DNA of 64,000 nucleotides from Edaphochlamys debaryana. Lineage: Eukaryota; Chlorophyta; Chlorophyceae; Chlamydomonadales. This document shows, one piece after another, positions 1-12,820 of this stretch. How positions within the stretch are numbered: the first letter of the stretch is position 1; each line of letters opens with the position of its first letter. The stretch covers positions 558,001-622,000 of the forward strand of contig JAEHOE010000057.1 in the NCBI GenBank assembly GCA_016858145.1, read 5' to 3'. Both the position numbers and the translations under genes were made by a program. Under the pieces are notes generated by a model that saw only the letters and a program-made list of their open reading frames with translations, was not told where the DNA came from and ran no database searches.

Positions 1-3000
1 CAGGCCCTGCACACGCACCTGGGCTCGGGCTGCCCCGAGGAGGTGGACACGGCCCTCGAGGCGCTGAGCCTGCTGGCCGAGGGTGCGTCAGACACTCCCA
101 CCTCCTTACACATCCCCACCCACCCGTCCACCCCCCTCTTCTTTCCCCCGCCACTCCCTCACCCCCTCCAACCCACCCTTCCTCCACCTGCCCCGCAGGC
201 CCGCTCTCCCGGCCCACGCCGTCCGGCCCCGGCACCGGCCCCACCAACGGCGGCGGTGCGCCCCCCGCGCCCGCGCTGTCGGCCCACGGGTCGGCCCTGG
301 GCTGCTGCCTGGACCACCTGGACGCCTTCAGCGATGCGCAGCTGGCGGGGCTGTTCGGGGCGCTGGCGGCGGTCACGGGGGGCGCGGAGGGTGAGGACGG
401 GGGGGCGTGTGGTGCGGTTGGCGGGTTGTGTGCGGGGCTGGTGGGGCGGGGTGGGGGAAGGGGGCTGTGGGCTCCCGCCATTTCCAGGTGTTTATCTTGG
501 GCGTGTACAATCTTGCTTGTGAAGGGCTGCGCAAACTCTGCATCCCGGGCCCCCTCCGCAGGCCTGGCCTGGTCGGCCCGCGAGGCCGCGGCGAGGGGCG
601 AGGGCGCCCCCCAGGGCGGGGTGGTGCGGATGCCTGGCGGCGCGGGCGGGCGGCTGGAGGGCGAGGTGGCGGTGGTGATTGAGAAGGCGCTGCAGGGGGC
701 GGCACCGTACAAGCGCATCGGGGTCGCAGGTACGGCACAGCAGCTGATGCAGTACAGCGTCCTATCGTTTCGGCCTCATCCTGACGATTGGCGTTTGCAG
801 ACAGACTCATCACCCTGACCCACATCCGCACCTCAACGTTTCCTCCGTCCAACCACCACCTATACCTGCGCCCGCCCCACCTGCTCCACCCCTCCAGGCG
901 CGCTGGCCTTCCTGGCCCGCACCGGCTCCGCCCTGGCCCTGCTCGAGGGGGCGGGGGGCGGCGGCCCCGCACCGGGCGGCACGCAGGCGGGCGCCTCCCA
1001 GCCGGCGGCGCCGCCCAACCCGTCCTTCGGTGAGCTGGGCAGCCCGCAGGACCCAAAGGCTGCAAACCACCACCGAGGCTTCACCCTCGGGTGCAGCGTG
1101 CAGCGTGCACAACCCCAATACATTCCTGTTCACGCTGTTTATCCTGCTCTCTCTCCTTTCCACCATCTCTGAGCTTCTCTTACTCTTCCAGCAACCCCTT
1201 CGTTCCCCTGCAGTCCTGATCCTGGCGGCGCATACCGCCCCGCCGTCTTACCTTGTCCCGTCTGCGCTCACCAAACTCGTCTTCCCTCCCCCTTCCTACA
1301 ACCCCCCTTCCATTCCATCAACCCCTCCTCCCCCCGGCCCCCCAGCCCTGCTCCTGGCCGAGTGGAATGGCCGCGTGGACTCGCTCCTGGCCGCCACAGA
1401 GTCCGCCCCCGCGGCCCGCGCCCTGGCCTTCACACGCATGGCGGAGCTGCTGCAGCGGACCACGGGGGCGGGGGCCGGGGCCGCGGGGGGACCGCAGCGG
1501 CAGGCGCACGGGCAGGCGGCGGGCGGTGCCGCGGGGGGTGCGGAGGCCGTACCGTGGGGCCTGACGCTCCCCAAAGAGGCGCGGGCGTACGTGCTGGGCG
1601 TGGTGCAGGTGGGTGGGTGGCGGTTCTTCCCTAGTGCCTTCTGCCTACCTCCCCGCCTCGGCGGCTCCTCTCCTCTCATCTGCCGCACCCTCCTGCCCGC
1701 CCTGCGCACGCCCTTAAACCTCCTTCCCCCGCCACGCGGCCACGCTCAGTTGCAAGTCCCACACCCTCCCACCCCCGCTCCAGGACCTCCTGGAGGCCGC
1801 CTTCATAGTGAACCAGTCCGACCTGCCCAACCTGCCGCCGGTGCGAGTGCCCGGCAGCAGTAGGACCATGAGGTAGGGGCAGTCTCTCCCGTGGGTAGGA
1901 GCACGCGGTCAAGTCAGGCCGAACGCCAACGGTAGGGCCGAACGCCCACGGCAGGGCTGGCGCCTCCACACGTGGAGGCAGGTACCGGCGTGTCACATAT
2001 GCACCGCTGCACGTCTCCTGTCTGGTGGCAAGGCAACCGCAAGGCAACGCGACGGCCCCAACCTGCCTTACGGTACTCGTATTACACCCCTATCTCACCC
2101 TGTATCCCTTCGATCCCCTTCCCTCTATCCAAGATGCTCCGCCTGGATGAACCTGGACCCTCAGGAGACGGAGAATGTCGCCATTCGGGTGAGCAGGCGG
2201 GGGGGCATATGTCCCTTGTTTCTGGGGGCTGACAACGCGCGTTTGCCCCTACGCCTATCCGTTTGCCGCCCTTGCGCCCAAGTGCCTGCCGGTATGGACC
2301 AACTGACCCTCCAGCCGCCGTGGCGTGCGTGCTCCGCACCTCCGCTGTCCTGCCCCCCCGCTCGCCGGGCCCCCCAGATCTGGCCCCTGGTCGGCAGCCT
2401 CTCGCCCTCGGAGCGGGGCGCGCTGACGTGGATGGCGCCCTGCCTCAGGTGGGGAAAGGATCAGGATGGGGGAGGGCTAGATCGCCAGGTGCATGTGCCA
2501 AATTCAAAGCCAACCCCCAAGTGCGTATGCAGTAATGCCCAGCAACCCGTGCTTCTGGGAAGAATGGCGCCCTCGGTCGCTTCCAGGGCGGCATGCCCCA
2601 CCGACGTCCTTGCTCGGCTCCCCTCCCCACCCCGTGTCGGCTCAGGCTGGTGTGCACATGCACGCTGCAATGCAACGGCGACCTGTCCGACGTAGACGCG
2701 CTGTTGGGCTGCCCCTTAGTCATGCCGGACCTGGATGTGCTGCAGGACACGAACAAAGATGTGAGTGCGGGCGTGCAGGGGCGGTGCGCTGGGGGACCTA
2801 CCGTATGCCTCCGAGGGCGGTTGTCGAGGCTGCAAGCTGGCAAAGCTGGGAACTCTCCCGTGTAGAACCTTACACCATGGCCATAGCACACCTGCACGTG
2901 TGGTACCTATCGAATACCAACCGTTTCTTGCCAACCGCCAGGACGAGAACCATCTGCACTCGATGCCGGCCGCCGCGTCGGTGGCCGTGATCACAGCGCT

Positions 3001-6000
3001 GCAGGTGGGGGCGCCCTGGAGGGAACTAGGGAGGTGGGGGTGCCGGGCCCGGTGTGGGAGAATGACCGCATGGGTTCAGGCTCCCGTTTGACCTGCGCAC
3101 GGGTCGTGGAGCCCCCTTCCAGGTTTGTTACATTGCGTGTGCTTTACGGAAGGAGGTGCGATCCTGAATGGGCGCAAGAGGGCGGCACGAATACGCCTTA
3201 CCAACTCTCGCCCGTGGACACCCACGTCGCCCCCCTCCAGGCCGCCTGCAGCTGGCTGCGGGAGGTCCTAAACTGCTTCGGCCCATCCAACGCAGTGAGG
3301 CTGCAGACGTGAGTGGGGCTACACGAGCAGGAAACATGCCCAAAGGAGGACAGTAAGGGGCGTGTGGGAGCTGGCGTGCTCAAGCATTGAGGGAGATCTG
3401 TCGGCGAGTACCCGAGCTGCTCATGTGGGGCTATGCATGTGTTTCACACTCATACCGGATGCCTCGGGCCGGTGCCCGGCTGCTTTCCCTTCAGTATCGA
3501 CCAGGCCGACAATGCCCAGGGCAAGCTCACCCTTCGCGTGGCGAACCTGGCGGCGCTGGAGGCGGCGGCGGCGGCGCTACTGGGCATGGGCGAGCCCAGG
3601 GGCGGGCGGCCCGCCATCATGGTGCGTGGAGGGCGGTATTGGTGCGGAGGGACTGCAGCTCCGGGCGTGGGCGCTCGGGTTCGACGGCCCCCGTGGTAAT
3701 CAAAATGCCCCCGAGCTCATCGTCTGAGCGGAAACCCGTTTGCAGGAACCCGCGCAATTGCGAGCGGCATCTGCCCAGGCTTTGTCATGTCGCCTGCCCT
3801 CGCCGGTGGCCCCCGAGCCCCATCTGCTTCCCGGCTGCCACGGCAATGCCGCTCCCCGCCCCTACGCCCCTGCCCACCGCCTCCTCCCAACACAGGCCAT
3901 GCGGAGCCACGCGGAGCCGCTCGCGCCCGCCGCCCCCATCGCCGCCGGCACCATCGGTGGCGCCGCCAGGCCGGCGGCCGTGGCAGCGGCGGCCCTGGCG
4001 GCGGCGCCCGGCAGCTTCGCCGCCGCCACTGCCTGGGCCGCGGAGCTGCGGCGGTTGGTGTGGCCCCTGTCGTTCGACGGAGTGGCAGCGGCGCTGCGGC
4101 CGCTGTGTGTGGCGAACGTCGAGTCCGCGGCGGGAGCGCAGGTGGCGGACGGTTCCGCCGGCGAGCCGCCAGCGGAGCCACGCGGTGGCGGCGGCAAGAG
4201 TGACGGCAGGGTCAGCGACTGGTTCGTGGTGTCCAGCAAGTGAGTGTTGGGGAAGGACGGGGGATCACCTGGGAGGGGGCGAGTGTGCTCGACTGGTTTG
4301 CTGTCGTGTTAAGCAACAGGTGAGTGCCTGGGACCTTTCTCTCTCGACCTTTGTCCTCTGCGTTCTTCGGATTCTCTTTCATTCATTTTGCCCTCTTCAC
4401 TTGTGCAGGCTTGCGGCCGCCGCCTACCTCGCCTCCGAGCTCTCGGCCAAAGCCGCTGCCGTCGCCGCACGCACCACACGGGCCCCTCCCTTCGCCCGCT
4501 CCGCCGCCGCCGCCACCGCCCGCCTCGACCCGAGCCTGGCCCGTCTGACTCCCAGGCAAATGGCGGCGACCGTTGTCGGGCTGTTGCCCTCCTTCAAGCG
4601 GCAGATGGACGGCGCGGCGGCGGCGCTGGCCGGTGCGGCGGGCTGACGCGACGAGGGAAAGACCAAGTCGCCCTGTGCTGTATGCGCCAGCCGTTTCCTC
4701 CCATAGCCAGGCCTTCCCAGACCCGATGCGATCGGTAGTTTCAAGTCTGGGCACGCCATCTTCGCCATCGAACCCTTCCCGTCCCCGCCCCGCCCACCCC
4801 TGCCTCCAGGCGCCAAGACGTCGGAGATAGCCAGGGACTCAAGCCCCGGGGAGAGCGGCGACGGCTCGCGTGCGGTGGCCTCGATCGCATGGACGCAGGT
4901 GCGGCGGCCAAGCTGCTAGGAGGGGGCGCAAGACTTTCGTCCGGCGGCGGCCAAATTGCTAGAGGGGGCGTGAGTGCAGGCACACAGAATGGACTGCGGT
5001 CCAGGCAGTTTGGCTCTACGCACCTGCGCCAATGTCCTCCCGTCCTCCCGCCGAGGGACCCAACCCACCCTTTCCCCCCGGGCCCTCCCCCCCAGGTCGC
5101 CCAGGACCCCGCCAACACAGGCTCCCAGTTCATGCTCCACTTCCTGACCGTGCTGCGGCACCTCTTCACCGCCCTCGCGGAGCCGGGGGCCGCGGGGGGC
5201 AAGGGAGCGGCGGCATCAGCAGCAGGCGGCGCGGCAGGGGGCGCAGGCGGGGCGGGCCAGGGCCCCCTGCCCGTGCGGGTGCTGGCGGAGGCTCTGGCGG
5301 TGCTCACGGCCAAGCCCGAGGCGGAGGGCGCACCGGGCGCTAAGGCGCAGGACTGTGTGGCAGCGGTGTCAGGGGTGCCTGCGGGTCGCAGCCTCGACTC
5401 CCGACAGGTGTGCGGGGTGCGTGCGGGGTCAGTCGTGGGGAGGCCGTCGGGATTCGTGTGCGCCTGTCAGGCCCTACCGGCTTGCTGCGATCACTGGAAA
5501 GCCCGTTTGTCGGCCACAACTGCCAGGGCTCAAACCCAACCACCATCATACCGACAACCACCAACCGACAACCGACAATTTCCCCGCAGGCCGCCGCCCT
5601 GGCCGAGCTTGCGTTCCAGGCTTGGCGTCAGATGGACCGTCAGTGCAGGGGCACGGGGCCCCTCTTCAACCACAACGACGGGCCCAAGCCGGCCGCCCCC
5701 TGCGACGTGTGGCGCCAGCTGGCGCTCCTGCGTGCAGGACGTGCCATGCTGGCTGCCGTACAGTCGTACGTGTCGCAGCCGTCCTCCGGCGATGACGACG
5801 CGGACGCGGACGGCGCGCCCGCCGAGCCGCCGGCGTTACGTAAGCTCTCCCGCAAGATCAGTAACGCCGCCTGCGAGACCCTTGAGCTGTCCTGGACGGG
5901 CTCTGGCGGCGACGCCGGCGACGTAGCCGGCGGCGACGCCGACGCTGACGGCGATGAACCCGAGGCGGCGGCCGCCGCGGCGGCGCCGGCCGAGCGCGCC

Positions 6001-9000
6001 GGCGGCGGCGGCGGCGGCTGCTTCCGGTGGCGGGGCCAGGCAAAGCTGATTCGGGAGCTGCTGCAGCTCCACATTGACCTGTGGCGCCCGAACGAGGACC
6101 GCGCCAGGGGCGGTGCGGGGGCCGAGGGCGCAGCGGGCGGCGGCGGCGGCGGCATGCGCTACCCTCTGGAGGCGCTGCGGCACCTGGTGACTGCGGCCCT
6201 GGGGGGGGTGCCGCCGGGCAAGGTGCGGCGCGGGTCGGGGCAAGGACAGGAAAGGAGAGGAGACGAAGGGACCTCGAAAGGAGATGCGTTCACCCTGAGG
6301 CAGCTGCGGCGTTGCGCAATCTATGCTGCTTTAATTGCCCGGGCGCTAGGTCCCCAGCCAGGGGCCGTGTATGCCTTGAGCTTGACTCACCAGCCTGGTC
6401 CCTTTCCCAACCAAACCTCCAAACTCCCCATCTTTTCCCCCACCCCCATACCCCCCACCCCCCAGCCCTCCACCGGCAAGGGCGCCTCCGCCGCCAACGA
6501 GGCCCCCGTGTGCGGCTACGCCTCCCTGTGCGTGGACACCTTCCCCGCCTGGTACCGGGCCGCGTTCGAGGTGCTGGCGGAGGGGCAGTGGGCGGCGCTG
6601 TGCACGAGGAGCAAGCAGGCGGAGCGGAAGACCATGGGGCAGGAGGAGGTGGGGAGGGGGGTGAATTGTGAAAGCGAGCGCGCTGGAAGGGTGGCAGAGC
6701 CCCTGGCGGCACGGGAGCGTGAAGGCCACGGGGGCCTGAGCACAGCTCATATAGACCTTGTTATGCCTATGCGTAACGCTATCCACCATTCCCCCTCTTC
6801 TTCCGCCTTGGCTAATGCGCCCCCTGCCCTGCCCCTTCCCGCCCCTTCCCGCCCCTCCCCCCAGGAGGACTCCCACGTGTCCCAGCTGTGCCTGGGCGCG
6901 GAGCTGTTCGCGGCGCTGGTGCGGCTGGCGCAGGCGCACCACACGCGGCCGGCATGCATCGGGGCCGCCATCCGCAGCGGCGGCAAGTTCGTAGAGGTGG
7001 GAAGGGGAGGGGGCGGGCAGGGAGTGGGCAGGGGGCAGCGGGCCCAGGGGCAGGAGCGCTGTCGGTGTGCAGAGGGCAACTGCGTAGCCTGCCCGTTTGC
7101 CACTTGATAGGGGCCGCGGCATGGCGCGGCACCATGCTCTCACAGCCTCTCTGACCTATGCGCGCCCTTCCACGTCCCCCCTTAGCCCCCTTCCAAGTCT
7201 CATCTGCCCCCCACCCACCCCTCTTCCCCCTCCCTCACCCCTTTCCCCCCCTCACCCCTCCCGCCCCCCCCCAGGACCTGCGCCGCTCCACGGGCTGCTG
7301 GCGGCGCCTGTGGCCGCGGCACGAGGACCGCCTGCGCGAGTGCGTGCGGTCGGTGCAGAAGGGCACGCGCCTGCTGCAGACCATGTGCGCGGAGGGCAAG
7401 GAGCGGCGGGTGGCGGCGCTGGCGGCCAAGGTGTGTGGGGCGTGGGAGGGAAGGAGGGGCAGGGCGGGGCGGGGCAGGAGGGAGGAGGAAAGGTGGGCTT
7501 GCAGCGCAGGCGGTTACGTCGAGTCAGGATGGAGGGGGAGGCGCAGGGCGGGAGGGCGGGGCAGGGGGCTTGCAGGGCCGTGCAAGCCAAAGCCAACGCA
7601 CACCTCGGGCGCTCCTGTCACACGCACTCCTGATTCTTAGGGTTGGCGCACACCTCGGCCCCGACGCGTAACCTTCGCTGTCTTGCACCGAGGCAACGCG
7701 GACCGCTCGCACCCTCGCACCCATCGCACCCTCCCCCCCCCGACTTCCCCTGTCTTCCCCCCCAGGTCCCCGCCGTGAAGCGGGCGATCGAGGGCTTCAA
7801 CCTCAACATGCGCCTGCTCATGCACGAGGTGGGGGGCAGCAGGCCGGGGGGCGGGTGCGCTAAGCACATGCGGTCATGGTTCAGGCCACTTGGCGTGCTC
7901 CTCGCCTGCGGGCCAACGGGCACCGGTGTGTTAGCCCGGTCAGGTGTCGGTGCGCGCTCGATTCCTCGCGTGAGGGCCTTTGGACGGTGTGTGGCGTGCG
8001 CGGAGTTCCGAAACCGCAAACGGCAGCCTGTCGTTCCTTCCCGCCATCAGCCTTTGGCCCCCTGCCAATCTTCACCTCTTCCCTTGCCTTCCCTTTCCCC
8101 CTCCCCCCGACCGACCCAGATGGGCCGCGCTGACATCATCACAATGGCACAGCTGCGGAACAAAGACATCCACGGCCAACCGATCTCGTCGCAGGTACGG
8201 CGGCGGTTGGCGGTTGGCAGGAAGAGATGTTTCGGCTGGCCATGGGCTGGGCGCAGTTGCATGCGTTCATTTACGTTGGGTGTGTGCGAGGCTGCATCAA
8301 GTGACGGGACCGTCTACCGTATCCTTCGGGGCCCTATCCCAGAGAATCGACCTCGGGCTTGCTGGGGTAAGGCTCGGACGGTCACATGGGCCACCGTTTG
8401 CCGAAGCGCGCCCTCCCTTCTGCCTCTCCCTCCCCCGCTGCACCCGCAGGTGTGCGTATACGGCGACGGGGGCGGAGGCGGGGGCTTCTCGGGCGACGAA
8501 GACGACGGGGATGGGGAAGAGGCGGAGCCCGGGGAGGCGGCGGGCGGCGCCTATGGTGGCGGTGGCGGCGGCAGGGAAAAGAAGAAGCGGGGCCGCGCCA
8601 AGAAGAAGCCGGCCGCGGCGGAGGGCGCGGACGGCGGTGAGGGCGGCGCGGAGGGGGCCGAGGAGGGCGAGGGCGGCGCTAGGAAGAAGCCGCGCAAGCC
8701 CCGTGCGCCCAAGGCCGACGCTGGAGAGCCGGGCGCCCCAAAGCCCCGCAAACGCAAGGCTGCGGCTGCCTCGGCCGCCCCTGATGGCGGGGAGGAGGCG
8801 GCCGGGGCGGGTGCCAAGCCCGCGCGTAAACGCAAGCCCAAGGCCAAGCGGGCACAGGAGGAGGCGGCAGCGGAGGAGGGGGTGGGGATGGAGGTGGAGG
8901 AGGAGGGCTTGCAGGGCGCAGGGGCGCACGAGGCAGCTGAGGAGGAGGCGGAGGCGATGGAAGCCGAGGAGGGGGGGGCGCAGCAGGAGGGCGGCGGGTA

Positions 9001-9229
9001 CGGGGACGAGGAGGAAGAGGAGGAGGAGGTGCCGTACGCGTCGAGGAGGGCGGTCGAGGAGGAGGAGGGGGAGGAGGAGCCGGCGGGCGGCGGGGAGGAG
9101 GGCGAGGGGGAGGAGGACGAGCTGCATGGCACAGGCGCGCACCGCGCGGCGGCCTGCAGCGAGCAGTACGAGGGGGAGGGGGGCGAGGGGGAGGAGGGTG
9201 AGGGGGAGGACGGGGAGACGTACCTGTAG
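1..9229 (+). CDS. FANCD2: FANCD2 orthologue (Fanconi anaemia group D2 protein), 3' part, 23 exons
   Basis: Exons: 1-82, 199-390, 562-729, 898-1029, 1346-1608, 1784-1872, 2134-2188, 2378-2448, 2646-2760, 2942-3004, 3241-3308, 3495-3621, 3896-4239, 4409-4632, 4810-4898, 5096-5407, 5590-6222, 6466-6648, 6865-6996, 7275-7430, 7766-7828, 8120-8194, 8450-9229. All are GT-AG, phases are consistent, and they give 1471 residues. The 5' exons (about 420 residues by comparison with human) lie outside the window. Recognition rests on collinear matches remembered from human FANCD2: EEVDTALEAL, LDHLDAFSD, the YKRIG lysine, CNGDLSDVDALLGCP, WLREVLNCF, and near the end AQLRNKDIHGQPISSQ, which parallels human GNLKNRDLQGEEIKSQ. 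FANCD2 pairs with FANCI, is monoubiquitinated and clamps DNA during crosslink repair. The last exon is a long, highly charged tail (about 260 residues) with KKPRKPR- and KRKPKAKR-type basic clusters (probable nuclear localisation or DNA contacts) followed by a Glu/Gly-rich run. Introns are 62-435 bp and C-rich. Exon 14 could instead read to a stop at 4646; splicing at 4632 restores the homologous frame. Confidence 0.9.
711..713 (+). other. FANCD2: Lysine codon aligned with the FANCD2 monoubiquitination site (human K561)
   Basis: The AAG at 711-713 lies in exon 3 within VVIEKALQGAAPYKRIGVAG. This lines up with the human segment around K561, where a lysine is followed by L-I-G-I-I-G. FANCL/UBE2T modify this lysine in animals. 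Its conservation suggests that the regulated clamp mechanism exists here. The alignment is from memory and was not computed. Confidence 0.75.
4216..4326 (+). repeat. Micro-duplication of an exon end plus its splice donor (FANCD2 intron 13)
   Basis: The end of exon 13 with its donor (4216-4246, GACTGGTT...AGCAA/GTGAGTG) has a diverged second copy about 75-80 bp downstream (4291-4326, GACTGGTT...AGCAACAG/GTGAGTG). The first donor keeps the reading frame into exon 14. The second may act as a decoy or alternative donor. Confidence 0.5.
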
Positions 9230-9626
9230 CGAGGCGGCGGGGGTAAGGAAGGAGGACGCACGTGGCTGTGGAGGCAGGTGGCCCGGGTGGCGAGCATCGG
9301 CGAGCAGGTCCTAGGGAGCCTGGGGTCTACTCCATAGAACGAGGGACACGTGCCGGGGCCCAAACGAGCGGGTTGGCGGGGCTGCTGGCATATGAAGTTA
9401 TGATCAGCGCTGCTTCGGCAAACGGGGCGGGCGGGCGCGAGGGACTCCGGAGCCCGGGTGTATGTGCTGCGACAGCTGCATGAGAAATGGAGCAACCACG
9501 ACACCACGAGGCGGCTTTCCAAAGACCAGTCCATCTGTACTTGTCTTCTACTTCGCACCGCCGGACTCCCTGGCCAAGAAGAGCACTGAAACGTCGATCG
9601 GTCAAGCCAACTTTCCAGCAGCGGCT

Positions 9627-11728
9627 ATGCACGAACCTAAGCACCAACAGCTTTGCACAGAGTCCACTACAGCCGAGGCGCTAGAAGCTACAGAAAGCGA
9701 TGCTGAAGAAGGCCTGGACGCCTCGCTCGTCTGGGTCCCTGACATACTGCAGCATGTCGCCAAGCACCTGACTGCCAACGAGCTGGCGTGCCTGAGGTCG
9801 GTCAGCCAGGCGACGGAGGAGCACTTCAGGGAGCATGCCACGATCCGCCTCAGCCAGCCCGTGCCGCCCTGGGCGTTCGAGCAGCGCTGGGCCCAGCCCG
9901 GGTCGTGCAGGAGCCTGAACCGTGCCCAGCGCGATAAGCTGGTGTCGCTGGTCGCCGCCAGCGACGTGGTGGCGAACCTGGAGGTGGCGCTGGCGGCAGC
10001 AGGCCTGGAGCCAACGCCTGACATCCTGGACGCCGCCGCCCGTGCCGGAGCGCTGGAGACGTTCAACCACCTAATCCAGACCCCAGGGCGCTGCCTGTAC
10101 AATTACCTATGGTCTGCTGCTATTTCGGACCAGCGCGCGGTGTGCGAGCGGATACTGCAGGCGACCCCCGACCTGGGAAGCCGGGTGATCGGATGGACAG
10201 CTTCCGAGGCTGTGAGCAAGGGCAACGCTGCCCTGGCGGAGTGGCTGATGGAGGAGGAGGCGAGGCGCAGCGACGACGGCCGATTTGTAATGGAGCGCTC
10301 TTCTTTTGCGGACGCCATTTGGGAGGGCTTTGATCTGGCGACAGCGCTGCGGTGGCAGCAGCGGCTTATGGAGCTCCAAGGCGAGACGGACGGGCTGTGG
10401 AGCCAGGGCGCTCTCGACAATGCCCTCTCCGCCTCCCTTGCCGGTCCGGCGGCCGACTGGCACGCCAAGGTGACGTGGCTGACGGAGCAGGGGGCGCAGC
10501 TGCCGGCGGCGAACGGCGGAGGCGTGTACGAACCTGTCGCCGAAGCCGCCTTCCGCAAGGCCATCTCGGACAGCGTGGCGGTAGAGCGGTTCACGTGGCT
10601 CAAGGGCAAGGGGTATACGGCCGATCCGAGGTATCTCGACTGGGGTCCCCTTCAGTACACGGTCCTCGGCGGCTGTACGGCCGCCCTGGCCTAGCTCCTC
10701 GACCAGGGCGCGATTCCAGCTGCAGCCGGCATACGAACCGCCGACATCCTTACGACCCAGCTCGGTGACAAGCACCTGGGCGTGCTCCAGGCCCTCAAGG
10801 CCGCTGGCTGCCTGGAGCTGAAGGACTTCGTGCACCAGGCCGCGGCCGGTGGGGCCATGGCGGTGCTGGAGTGGGCGTGGGACGGAGACGAAGAGGCAGA
10901 GGAAGAGTGGGAGTCGGACTCAGACTCTGGGGGGGACGGGGAGGGGGAGGAGTGGGACTGGGCGGCCGAGGGTGTGCTGACGCCTGAGCTCTTCACGTCC
11001 GGAGCCAAGTCGGGCAGTGTGGACGTTACGCGCTGGTTATCGCAACGCGGCTGCCTTACGTCCGAGGGAGCCTGGTCAGCGGCCGCCTATTCGGGCTGTG
11101 AGGCGGCCGTGGAGCTTCTGGCGGAGCTGGGCTGCCCCATGCCGGTGAGGCCGGGTCGGGCAGGTGGCTTGCTCATCCGACTCTGGACTCAGCGGTAGAG
11201 GGGAGGAGCAGGCCGGTGCATGGTGTTCTTGTCAGCCGCCGCAGACTCAGCCGCCGTGCGTCTGGATGACGCGGGACTGAGGGGTGCCAGGAGTGCCACC
11301 GGGTGACGGTGGCGGAAGGCGGGAAGCGCTTGACACCTTGCACACGGCTGAGTGCTATGTGACATGGGCCCTGACCCTGACCTCTACATCTTGTCCGTGC
11401 TTGCACCTTGTGCTCTCAGGCCTGCGGGCTGCCCTACATGGTGGCCGTTGGTCAGCCAAGCCTGCCCCGTGGGCGGGAGTGGCGCATCCTGCCCCTGCTC
11501 CGCAAGGCGGGCGTGCCCTTTGGGCCCCAGGCTATTAGCCAGGGCATCTTCACCCAGGCGGTCAGCCGGGGCACCCCCATTGCCACGCTGGAGTGGCTGT
11601 TGGCCGAGGGCTGCTGCGTGGACTGGGGGGAGGCGGAGCGGGCGGCCCGGGGCCTGGGCGAGGGGGCCCACGCGTCAGAGGTCACGGCCTGGGTTACCGA
11701 GCAAGGGCGGAAGAGAGAGATGCTGTGA
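9627..11728 (+). pseudogene. F-box-like/ankyrin-like protein, copy A1, interrupted by one TAG
   Basis: Two exons: 9627-11144 (506 codons, phase 0) and 11420-11728. The ATG at 9627 is preferred over the in-frame ATG at 9462 because copy A6 starts at the equivalent Met (MHEPKHQQLC against MHIAKSQKLC). Residues about 33-65 (PDILQHVAKHLTANELACLR) resemble an F-box. The rest is a string of degenerate ankyrin-type helical pairs with AVCERILQ, AEWLMEEEAR, VTWLTEQGAQL and AAVELLAELGCPMP motifs. A TAG at 10692-10694 replaces the Trp codon of the paralogues (A-W-L-L-E-Q-G). The frame then stays open to the normal end, so this is the only lesion. An acidic Glu/Asp/Ser insert (10880-10965) is expanded relative to A2, A3 and A5. 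F-box/ankyrin proteins usually act as substrate adaptors of SCF ubiquitin ligases; that role here is inferred. The 397-bp gap after FANCD2 (9230-9626) shows no other gene. Confidence 0.75.
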
Positions 11729-12079
11729 GGTCACGGTGGGATGCGCCGGGGCTTGGAGGTGTCATCCATGTGGCTGCAGGGGAGGCGCATGTGATGCACA
11801 GCGGCAGAGCCCGGGGGTGCGGTGGGCATAACCACTCTGCAGCACAGAGGAGGAGAGGGGTAGCGCTGCACCCCTGCGTTGCGCATCTTGCAGTGGCAGC
11901 AAGTGGCAAGTGGCAGTGGCAGCAAGCAAGTGGCGCCGGCGCGCGGCGGGCTGAGCGACGCCGGCTTGGGCATGGGGGCAGCGGACGGAGCGGCGTTGCC
12001 CAGCGTATTTCCGGCGGTTTGGGGTTGTAGGTGGAACGGTCTGGTCGGCTGAGTCCTTCCTCCGGAATGCGGTATGGAC

Positions 12080-12820
12080 AGTTTTGCTGGCAATGTGTGC
12101 GGCTGAGCGGGCGCGGGAGCTGGTGGGGATGGCGGGGTGGGGGGTGGAGCAAGGACTCAAGGAACGAGCCTGCCTCGTGCGTTGCATGGTCGGGCAAATG
12201 GATGGTCCCCTGTGGCCCGGTACCGTACGTGTGCTGATGAGGTACGGGTACACATCACCTTTCTATTCAGATGGATGCGGGGCTGTCCTGGCTGCCGTCA
12301 CGTGGGACCTGATGTTGTACGGGACGGTGCGGTCACGGCTGCTGTCACGTGCGACCTGATGTTGAGCCGTGCAGTGGAAGGGCGTGGTGATGACACCATC
12401 GCTAGTACGGTACCATGCCGCATAGGCGGGCCTCAAGGCGTGGCAAGGGTCTGGTGGCGGCGGGCAGGAGGCGGCTTTGGGTAAAAAGGGAGGAAGCGTT
12501 GAAGGACCCAGGCTGCCTTGCATGTACCGCTTGGTCCGGCTGGTTCGCGCGTTGGGCAGTACTATCTAGACCCAGTAATACTGTGCCCGGCAGTTAAAGT
12601 GTCGGGTCGCCTGTGCGTGTGCTTGGAAGGACAAGGTCACTATGGGCTACGGTCAGATGGGTTGCGGGGAGAACAGTCTCCTGGCTGTTGTCACGTATGA
12701 TTGATGTTGGACCGTGCAGTGGAACGTTGTGATGTGTGGTGTACTGTGCCATGTGTAGGCGGCCTGTACGTAGGGCCGGAGTCTGGTGGCTACAGAGTCT
12801 GGTGCCACTGCACGGCGCAG
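12080..12820 (+). repeat. Intergenic repeat family between A1 and A2
   Basis: Most of the gap 11729-13298 has no gene. It holds sequence shared with the gap after A4: 12089-12200 matches 22213-22330 (starts GCAATGTGTGCGGCTGAGCG). A second unit starting near ACATCACCTT and running through a GTGCAGTGGAA motif occurs at about 12248-12480, again in diverged form at 12640-12800, and at 22366-22575. The flanks were therefore duplicated along with the genes, and the unit was also duplicated locally. Confidence 0.6.

Noticed and set aside
7643..9229. Single 528-residue protein read straight through from 7643
   Set aside because: It reads through two introns (7829-8119 and 8195-8449). Only the exon parts match FANCD2 and the charged tail.
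373..9558. Long Pro/Ala/Arg-rich frames antisense or out of frame to FANCD2 (for example 8551-9558 minus)
   Set aside because: They are shadows of high-GC coding sequence. The real frame is fixed by splice sites, phase and similarity.
9462..9626. Upstream in-frame ATG of A1
   Set aside because: The extra 55 residues have no counterpart in other copies, whereas the Met at 9627 aligns with the A6 start.
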